Shown one piece after another: positions 1 through 5,794 of a DNA stretch of 5,794 nt; the stretch's first letter is position 1, and every line of letters starts with the position of its first letter. Position numbers and translations under genes: made by a program. The DNA lies in NCBI GenBank assembly GCA_905480565.1, contig CAJQQW010000111.1, forward strand, positions 1 to 5,794. Direction: 5' to 3'. The stretch is from an uncultured Halioglobus sp. GTDB taxonomy: Bacteria; Pseudomonadota; Gammaproteobacteria; Pseudomonadales; Halieaceae. A model generated the notes under the pieces. It saw only the letters and a list, made by a program, of their open reading frames with translations, had not been told where the DNA came from and made no database searches.

Positions 1-54
1 GGGCGCGTGGATCGCTTTAACAAGCGGTTTGGTAATCGCGGAACAAAGCGCTAG
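1..54 (+). CDS. rpmE: 50S ribosomal protein bL31 (L31), C-terminal end only
   Basis: Reading from base 1 in frame 1 gives GRVDRFNKRFGNRGTKR followed by a TAG stop at 52-54. The stretch GRVDRFNKRF matches the well-known C-terminal end of bL31 (the E. coli protein has GGRVDRFNKRF near its end). bL31 is a small protein of the large ribosomal subunit that helps bridge it to the small subunit. Only the last 17 residues are present. The zinc-binding cysteines that separate the zinc-containing form from the zinc-free paralogue lie outside the window, so the form cannot be decided directly, although this tail resembles the standard RpmE type. In Pseudomonas rpmE also lies a short distance upstream of the malic enzyme gene, which supports the call. 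Confidence 0.88.
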   Translation, partial: GRVDRFNKRFGNRGTKR

Positions 55-55
55 G

Positions 56-115
56 GATCGAATCGTGAGGGCGGGAACAGCTGTTCGACTTGGCGTTCCC
101 ATTTCTTGTTCGATC
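56..115 (+). terminator. Nested inverted repeats after rpmE, possible Rho-independent terminator
   Basis: Directly after the rpmE stop, GGGAAC (73-78) can pair with GTTCCC (95-100), and the run ATTTCTTGTT (101-110) follows, which is T-rich but broken. An outer pair, GATCGAA (56-62) with TTCGATC (109-115), encloses this hairpin. The 5' arm also overlaps a perfect 12-base palindrome, GAACAGCTGTTC (75-86), which could form a competing hairpin. The position suits transcription termination of rpmE. The loop of 16 bases and the imperfect T-run make it a weak candidate. The palindrome could instead be a protein-binding site. Confidence 0.35.
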
Positions 116-138
116 GCGAATGCATTGCTCGCTGTAGC

Positions 139-165
139 TTGTGAGTGATCTACGTTTTCTATATT
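139..165 (+). promoter_or_regulatory. Candidate sigma-70 promoter for maeB
   Basis: TTGTGA (139-144) and TATATT (160-165) resemble the -35 and -10 boxes, with 4 of 6 and 5 of 6 matches. The spacer is 15 bases, shorter than the preferred 17, so the pair is weak. A start near base 172 would give a leader of about 40 bases. The ribosome site ahead of the ATG is also poor: AGAG (201-204), 7 bases before the start. Confidence 0.22.
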
Positions 166-211
166 CTCGGGCTCCGTTAACAGTCAGCGATCCGATGAAT
201 AGAGCCTGTCC

Positions 212-1459
212 ATGTCCAAAGACCTGAAACGAGAAGCGCTCGCCTATCACGCTGAACCCGTGCCAGGAAAGATACGAATCGAGTTAACGAAACCGGCCGA
301 AACCCTGGCCGATCTCGCCCTGGCATACAGTCCTGGCGTCGCAGAGCCCTGCCTTGAAATTGCTCGAGACCCCGATTTGGCCTACCGCTACACCGGGAAA
401 GGCAACATGGTTGCGGTGATCAGTAACGGCACTGCTGTGCTGGGACTGGGGAACCTGGGAGGGTTGGCGAGTAAGCCCGTTATGGAAGGTAAAGCGCTTC
501 TGTTCAAGCGCTTTGCTGACATCAACTCGATCGATATAGAGGTGGAAACTGAAGACTCTGCCGAGTTTATCGACACAGTGGCTCGCATAGCCGGTACCTT
601 TGGCGGCATCAACCTGGAGGACATCCGGGCGCCTGAGTGCTTTGAGATAGAGGCTGCACTGATAGAGCGTTGCGATATTCCAGTATTCCACGATGACCAG
701 CATGGCACAGCGATTGTGACCGCTGCAGGTCTCCTTAATGCGCTGGATATACAGGGCAAGAGGCTGGAAGAAGCGATTATCACCTGCCTGGGTGCCGGCT
801 CCGCTGCGATAGCTTGCATGCGCCTGCTGCTGAACCTTGGCGCCCGTCGTGAAAACATTTTCATGCTGGATCGCCGCGGCGTCATATATAGCGGGCGGGA
901 AGGGGTAAATGCGTACAAGCAGGAGTTTGCCAATGAGACTGACAAGCGCAGCCTGAACGATGCGATTGCAGGAGCCGATGTGTTTATTGGCTTGTCAGGT
1001 GCGGATCTGCTGACACCGGCTATGCTGGAGTCAATGGCGGAGCGACCGGTGGTGTTCGCCTGCTCCAACCCGAATCCCGAAATTAAGCCGGAGCTGGCAC
1101 TGCAGACCCGCGACGATCTGGTAATCGCTACAGGCCGCTCGGATTATCCCAACCAGGTCAATAACGTGCTGGGTTTTCCCTTTATTTTCCGTGGGGCGCT
1201 CGATGTTCATGCGTCGGTGATTAACGATGAGATGAAAGTGGCTGCGGTTCATGCGCTCAGTGCACTGGCCCGGGAACCGGTGCCGCCGGAGGTGCTGGCG
1301 GCGTCAGGGGTGAAGGCTCTAAGCTTCGGAACCGATTACATCATCCCCAAGCCTGTCGATCGGCGCTTACTGACTCATATTGCGCCAGCTGTGGCGCGTG
1401 CAGCGGTCGATAGTGGTGTCGCCCGCCTGCCCTATCCTCATAACTACCTGCAGTCCTAA
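212..1459 (+). CDS. maeB: Malic enzyme, short form (malate to pyruvate, oxidative decarboxylation)
   Basis: Cytoplasmic enzyme that oxidatively decarboxylates malate to pyruvate and CO2 with reduction of NAD(P), an anaplerotic and NADPH-supplying step. The 415-residue protein shows the N-terminal catalytic domain and then the Rossmann domain of the malic enzyme family. Visible motifs are YSPGVAEP (39-46, catalytic Tyr39), MEGKALLFKRFADI (91-104, catalytic Lys94), LEDI with metal ligands Glu136 and Asp137, HDDQHGTA (160-167, third ligand probably Asp162), the dinucleotide loop LGAGSAA (193-199), ACSNPNPE (283-290) and ATGRSDYPNQVNN (306-318). It stops where the family's phosphotransacetylase-like C-terminal domain would begin, so it is the roughly 420-residue form seen in Pseudomonas and not the roughly 760-residue E. 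coli MaeB type. Cofactor preference (NAD or NADP) cannot be read safely from the sequence. The start follows the usual MS-DLK-AL-YH family opening. It converges on ponA, overlapping it by 4 bases. Confidence 0.95.
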   Translation: MSKDLKREALAYHAEPVPGKIRIELTKPAETLADLALAYSPGVAEPCLEIARDPDLAYRYTGKGNMVAVISNGTAVLGLGNLGGLASKPVMEGKALLFKRFADINSIDIEVETEDSAEFIDTVARIAGTFGGINLEDIRAPECFEIEAALIERCDIPVFHDDQHGTAIVTAAGLLNALDIQGKRLEEAIITCLGAGSAAIACMRLLLNLGARRENIFMLDRRGVIYSGREGVNAYKQEFANETDKRSLNDAIAGADVFIGLSGADLLTPAMLESMAERPVVFACSNPNPEIKPELALQTRDDLVIATGRSDYPNQVNNVLGFPFIFRGALDVHASVINDEMKVAAVHALSALAREPVPPEVLAASGVKALSFGTDYIIPKPVDRRLLTHIAPAVARAAVDSGVARLPYPHNYLQS

Positions 1460-3894
1460 AACATATTGTTGAAGTCCTTATAGATGTCGGGCCCACCTGC
1501 CGGCTCATTGTTTCTCGGCGCATAGTGCTGGGGCACGTTTTCCTCCAGGAAATATTCGAAGATCGCGTCTTTCGTGCCCGAGCCCGCCAGCTGCCCACTT
1601 TCCGGGTCGATCCTCACAGAAACGATGCCGGGGGGAACCGGGCGCTGGAGGTCCGGGCTGTCTGCCAGCGCCTCACGCATGTAATCAATCCATATGGGTA
1701 GTGCGGCTGTTCCCCCGAATTCGCGTCGCCCCAGTGGAGTGTAGTTATCAAACCCCACCCAGGTTGTGGTGACCACATCTTGGCTATATCCCGAAAACCA
1801 TCCATCCATGGGCCCATTGGTAGTGCCTGTTTTGCCCGCGATATCACCGCGCTCCAATACCCGTGCGCGGCGCCCTGTGCCGCGAGTGATGACATCCTTT
1901 AGTATGTCATTGACAATGAAATTGACACGCTCATCCATTACGCGTGGCGCAGGGGGTGCGCCTCTCGCGGGGTCTTCAGCCGTTGCGAGGATATCTTCCA
2001 TGGTGAGCTCAGCTGCGATGTCTGCGGTGTCGGCCGGCTTATCGCAATCGCGACAAACGCTAAGAGGTTTGGCGTTGTAGACAGTTTCGCCGTCGATATC
2101 TTCAACTCGCTGTATAAGGAACGGCTCCACCCTGTAGCCACTATTAGCCAGTATCGCGTAACCACGGGCAAGCTCCAGCGGGGTGATTGACTGGGTGCCC
2201 AGCGCGAGGGACAGTTGCGGTGTGTAGTCGCTGGTATCGAAGCCCAGTTGCTGGGCATACTCAATCAGTGTTTTGACACCTAGCCGCTGCAGCAGGCGGA
2301 TGGATACCAGGTTGCGTGACTTGGTGAGTGCCCAGCGCAGGCGGGTAGGGCCATAGAATTTGCCCTCGTCATTTTCTGGTCGCCAGAGATTTTCTGCCCC
2401 CTGGCCTTCCATCACGATGGGCGCATCATTGATCACGGTTGCCGCAGTGTAGCCGGCGTCAATAGCGGCACCGTAGAGAAAGGGTTTGAAGTTGGATCCG
2501 GGCTGTCGTCGAGCCTGCGTAGCGCGGTTGAACTTACTTTGCTCAAAGCCCATGCCTCCGACAATACTGACGATGGCGCCATTGTCGGCGTTCAGTGATA
2601 CCAGCGCGGCCTGCGCAGCGGGAACCTGTGCGAGAAACCAACCTTCTTCCTCTCCTCGCGTGACGCGAATCAGGTCACCCACAGCGAAGACCTGCCCGGG
2701 TGTCGTGGGCGCAGCGCCCCGGGCGTTCTCCGAGAGATAGGGCTTTGCCTGCCGAATGCCATTTTCAAAGGGCAGTTCCGGTGTATCGCCTTCCCTGAGT
2801 AGCAGGCTAACGCCGTCGTCCCCAACGGCGGTGACGATAGCGGGCACCAGGTGGGCAATGGGCGGCGTTTTTTCCAAGGTTTCCCGCCACAGACTTATGG
2901 TGTCTGAAGCGCTGTCCCCGGGCGGAAATTGCCCTTCTGGCCCGCGGTAGCCATGCCGTTTATCGTAACTGATCAGACCGTCAATGACAGACTGGCTGGC
3001 GACCCGCTGCAGCGCGCTGCTAATGGTGGTATAGACATGGTAGCCATTGGTATAAGCGGCCATACCGTAGCGCTGGATCATCTCCTGTCGGGCCATCTCA
3101 GCGGCATAGTGCGCGGCGAAGCCAAGCTTGGCTCCGTGCAACCGCGCATTAACCGGTTCGCTCAGTGCCTCCTCGTACTGTTCTGGGGAGATGTAGCCCA
3201 GTTCGTACATTCGTCCCAGAATCCAGTCGCGGCGCTGTCGGCCGGCATCGGGGTTGCTCACCGGGTTAATGCGTGAAGGCGCTTTGGGCACTCCTGCCAA
3301 CATGGCGTGCTGCGCCAGGCTCAACTCACCGATGCTCTTGCCGTAGTACACCTGGGATGCGGCTTCAAAACCATAGGCCCGGTGGCCAAGGAATATGCGG
3401 TTGAAGTAGAGGGCCAGAATTTCCTGTTTGTCCAGGTTGCGCTCGATCTCGATAGCCAAAAGGATTTCGTTGAACTTGCGGATAAACGTTCGCTCCCGGC
3501 TAAGGAAAAAATTTCGTGCCACCTGCATGGTCAGCGTACTGCCCCCGGAGCCTTTTTCTCCAGTGAGTAGCAGTTCAGAGACCGCCCGAGCGAGGCCCAT
3601 AACATCGATGCCGCGGTGCTGAAAAAAATTGTCGTCCTCTGCCGCGAGCAGGGACTGAATGAACTGGTCAGGAATCTCGGCATAGGGCAGCGGCCTGCGC
3701 TTCTGCTCGCCAAATTGCCCGATCAGCTCGCCCTCGCGGGTATAGACCAGCATGGGTGTTTGCAGCTTTACCTCTCGCAGGGTTTCTACGTCTGGCAGGC
3801 CCGGTGCAAGATACAAGTAGACGCCAGCGATTAACCACACCGAGGAGAGGAGACCGTAGAGGAACAGTCTCAGAATCAGACGAAGGAAGCCCAT
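1456..3894 (-). CDS. ponA: Penicillin-binding protein 1A, bifunctional peptidoglycan glycosyltransferase/transpeptidase
   Basis: Inner-membrane, periplasm-facing class A PBP that polymerises lipid II into glycan strands and cross-links the stem peptides. The order in 812 residues is: one N-terminal membrane anchor (about 5-30) with few positive charges before it; a GT51 glycosyltransferase domain (about 55-235) with AAEDDNFFQHRGID (84-97, catalytic Glu86), GGSTLTMQVARN (117-128) and RKFNE (139-143, second catalytic Glu143); an OB-like insert (about 315-425); and the transpeptidase domain with SNFK (467-470, nucleophile Ser467), SRN (526-528) and KTGT (688-691). A CxxC pair (Cys614, Cys617) sits in the loop before the KTG box. 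Length and domain order fit E. coli MrcA and Pseudomonas PonA. The ATG at 3892-3894 is preceded by AAAAGGG, 4 bases upstream (complement of 3899-3905). The gene is divergent from pilM, the same arrangement as in Pseudomonas. No catalytic residue is missing. Confidence 0.96.
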   Translation of the reverse strand: MGFLRLILRLFLYGLLSSVWLIAGVYLYLAPGLPDVETLREVKLQTPMLVYTREGELIGQFGEQKRRPLPYAEIPDQFIQSLLAAEDDNFFQHRGIDVMGLARAVSELLLTGEKGSGGSTLTMQVARNFFLSRERTFIRKFNEILLAIEIERNLDKQEILALYFNRIFLGHRAYGFEAASQVYYGKSIGELSLAQHAMLAGVPKAPSRINPVSNPDAGRQRRDWILGRMYELGYISPEQYEEALSEPVNARLHGAKLGFAAHYAAEMARQEMIQRYGMAAYTNGYHVYTTISSALQRVASQSVIDGLISYDKRHGYRGPEGQFPPGDSASDTISLWRETLEKTPPIAHLVPAIVTAVGDDGVSLLLREGDTPELPFENGIRQAKPYLSENARGAAPTTPGQVFAVGDLIRVTRGEEEGWFLAQVPAAQAALVSLNADNGAIVSIVGGMGFEQSKFNRATQARRQPGSNFKPFLYGAAIDAGYTAATVINDAPIVMEGQGAENLWRPENDEGKFYGPTRLRWALTKSRNLVSIRLLQRLGVKTLIEYAQQLGFDTSDYTPQLSLALGTQSITPLELARGYAILANSGYRVEPFLIQRVEDIDGETVYNAKPLSVCRDCDKPADTADIAAELTMEDILATAEDPARGAPPAPRVMDERVNFIVNDILKDVITRGTGRRARVLERGDIAGKTGTTNGPMDGWFSGYSQDVVTTTWVGFDNYTPLGRREFGGTAALPIWIDYMREALADSPDLQRPVPPGIVSVRIDPESGQLAGSGTKDAIFEYFLEENVPQHYAPRNNEPAGGPDIYKDFNNMF

Positions 3895-3957
3895 TTATCC
3901 CTTTTCAAAACAGTTGCTTATTCGCAGGCGTCACAAAAATGCCCGGGTTAATTGGTA

Positions 3958-3986
3958 ATTATAAGCTTTTTTTTAAGTTTGATATA
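3958..3986 (-). promoter_or_regulatory. Candidate ponA promoter in the divergent spacer
   Basis: On the minus strand the complement of 3958-3963 reads TATAAT, a perfect -10 box. Upstream of it lies an A8 run (complement of 3967-3974). No good -35 box is seen: TATATC stands at 17-base spacing (complement of 3981-3986) and TATCAA at 15. Transcription would begin near 3951, giving a leader of about 55 bases before the ponA ATG. The spacer is AT-rich, so a chance -10 match is possible. Confidence 0.35.
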
Positions 3987-4029
3987 TTTGGTCCGTGGTA
4001 TATCTTTCATTAATGTAACTAAGTATAAA
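3979..4029 (+). promoter_or_regulatory. Candidate promoter(s) for the pilMNO operon
   Basis: Two weak sigma-70 candidates lie in the AT-rich spacer. The first is TTGATA (3979-3984, 5 of 6 to the -35 consensus) with TATCTT (4001-4006, 4 of 6) at a 16-base spacing. The second is TATAAA (4024-4029, 5 of 6 to the -10 consensus), without a recognisable -35 box. I saw no sigma-54 box of the TGGCAC-N5-TTGC kind. A promoter is expected here because pilM starts the operon and the gene to its left is divergent, but the exact boxes are a guess. Confidence 0.25.
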
Positions 4030-4054
4030 AATAACCTAAGTTCGTGAAACTGAT

Positions 4055-5129
<1,075 letters not shown>

Positions 5130-5130
<1 letters not shown>

Positions 5131-5699
5131 TGGCACAGATCAACCTATTGCCATGGCGCGAAGAGCGGCGCCAGCAGCTGAAGAAAGATTTTTTCGTTTC
5201 GGTTGCCCTAGTGGTGACACTCGCTGGTGTTCTGGTTTTGCTGGCTGACCGTATTGTCGCCAACCAGATTGACTCTCAGGAGTCGCGCAACGCGTATATT
5301 AGTAAAAATATCAAGACACTCGACAAGGCCGTGCGTGAAATTCGCGATTTACAGAAGCGCCGCAACCAGTTGTTGGACCGTATGCGCGTCATTCAAGAGC
5401 TACAGGGTAACAGGCCCATTATTGTCCGAGTGCTTGATCAGCTGGTTCGAACGGTTCCCGACGGAGTGTTCTATAAGAAACTTGACACTCGGGGTAAGAA
5501 GATCGCGATTGGTGGAGTGGCCGAGTCCAATAATAGAGTGTCTAGCCTGATGCGTCGGTTGAGTGCCTCGGATTGGCTGGCCAAGCCGAACCTGGACAAG
5601 GTGAGTGCCGCGCCCGCGTTTGGCGATCAGGCGAATAATTTCAATCTGTCGGTACAGGTCGAAGCCCCGAAAATTGATGAAGAAGAGTCGGGAGAGTGA
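5130..5699 (+). CDS. pilN: Type IV pilus inner-membrane assembly protein PilN
   Basis: Bitopic inner-membrane protein of the type IV pilus alignment complex, partner of PilM in the cytoplasm and PilO in the periplasm. The 189-residue product opens with MAQINLLPWRE. The INLLPWR motif (4-10) is the segment known to insert into a groove of PilM. A basic stretch (10-19) is followed by one membrane helix (about 21-39), then a predicted coiled coil (about 45-92) rich in heptad-like charged residues, and a small periplasmic fold (about 95-180) of the ferredoxin-like PilN/PilO type. The tail is acidic (DEEESGE). The ATG overlaps the pilM stop by one base, with CGGAG (5116-5120) 9 bases upstream inside pilM. 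Length and architecture are normal for the family. Confidence 0.95.
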
Positions 5700-5705
5700 T
5701 GTTCC

Positions 5706-5794
5706 ATGGCATTTGAAGATAGGCTGCAGGCAATACGTGAATTCGATATTTCCAGCCTGGAGTTCGACAATATCGGAGCTTGGCCGACACCTGC
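5706..5794 (+). CDS. pilO: Type IV pilus inner-membrane assembly protein PilO, N-terminal part only
   Basis: ATG at 5706 opens a frame that stays open to the window edge: 29 complete codons, beginning MAFEDRLQAIREFDI and including FDNIGAWP (20-27). The pattern of a charged start, then an (L/F)-(D/N)-N-I-G-x-W-P stretch just before the membrane helix, is typical of PilO, which forms heterodimers with PilN. Position supports this: it begins 6 bases after the pilN stop, in the place PilO occupies in the pilMNOPQ order. GGAGAG (5691-5696), inside the last pilN codons, serves as ribosome site 9 bases ahead. The membrane helix, coiled coil and periplasmic domain lie outside the window. Confidence 0.88.
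   Translation, partial: MAFEDRLQAIREFDISSLEFDNIGAWPTP

Noticed and set aside
139..155. CRP-like half site (TGTGA) near the maeB promoter
   Set aside because: The second half (TCACA) is absent; a single 5-base match is expected by chance.
17..250. Open frame of 77 codons on the minus strand across the rpmE-maeB spacer
   Set aside because: It runs antisense through the rpmE end and the maeB start, resembles nothing I know and has no supporting context.
388..1068. Open frame of 226 codons on the minus strand inside maeB
   Set aside because: It lies wholly opposite a clear malic enzyme gene, its product is serine- and arginine-rich low-information sequence with no recognisable motif, and it is explained by codon bias of the sense strand.
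2929..3276. Plus-strand open frames opposite ponA (for example 2929-3276 and 1766-2080)
   Set aside because: They are shadows of the PBP1A coding sequence, whose domains and motifs are continuous on the minus strand.
3916..3974. Terminator-like arrangement GCTTAT (3916-3921) / ATAAGC (3961-3966) followed by eight T
   Set aside because: The stem is only 6 AT-rich pairs around a 39-base loop, and no plus-strand gene ends here; it lies in the divergent promoter region.
5699..5716. Alternative pilO start at the ATG overlapping the pilN stop (5699-5701)
   Set aside because: That frame reaches TGA after five codons; the PilO-like frame begins at 5706.

Overview
The window looks like ordinary chromosome from a gammaproteobacterium. 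It has the order rpmE, malic enzyme, ponA (reversed), pilM-pilN-pilO, which as I recall matches the gene neighbourhood in Pseudomonas. The proteins read as close but not identical to their Pseudomonas counterparts, and the coding DNA is moderately GC-rich. I would guess a Pseudomonas-related or marine Cellvibrionales-type lineage, but the sequence alone does not fix the genus.

Layout: positions 1-54 hold the last 17 codons of rpmE (ribosomal protein bL31). A 157-base spacer follows, with nested inverted repeats (possible terminator) and a weak promoter candidate. The malic enzyme gene (maeB, short form without a phosphotransacetylase-like tail) runs 212-1459 on the plus strand. It meets ponA (penicillin-binding protein 1A, minus strand, 1456-3894) tail to tail, and the two stop codons overlap by 4 bases. 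A 171-base, very AT-rich divergent spacer (3895-4065) separates ponA from the type IV pilus assembly genes pilM (4066-5130), pilN (5130-5699) and the first 29 codons of pilO (5706 to the window edge).

How the genes work together: PilM, PilN and PilO form the inner-membrane alignment platform of the type IV pilus machine. PilM is the cytoplasmic actin-like member, and it binds the short N-terminal cytoplasmic motif of PilN. PilP and PilQ would be expected just past the right edge. PonA makes and cross-links peptidoglycan. Its divergent position next to an envelope-spanning machine is a conserved neighbourhood, but the window does not show co-regulation. The malic enzyme links malate and pyruvate in central metabolism and has no evident link to the pilus genes.

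I found no mobile element, CRISPR array, tRNA, foreign-looking gene or new system. The points worth a second look are small: a forced TTG start for pilM, overlapping convergent stops with no terminator space, nested inverted repeats after rpmE, and the structure of the ponA-pilM spacer.
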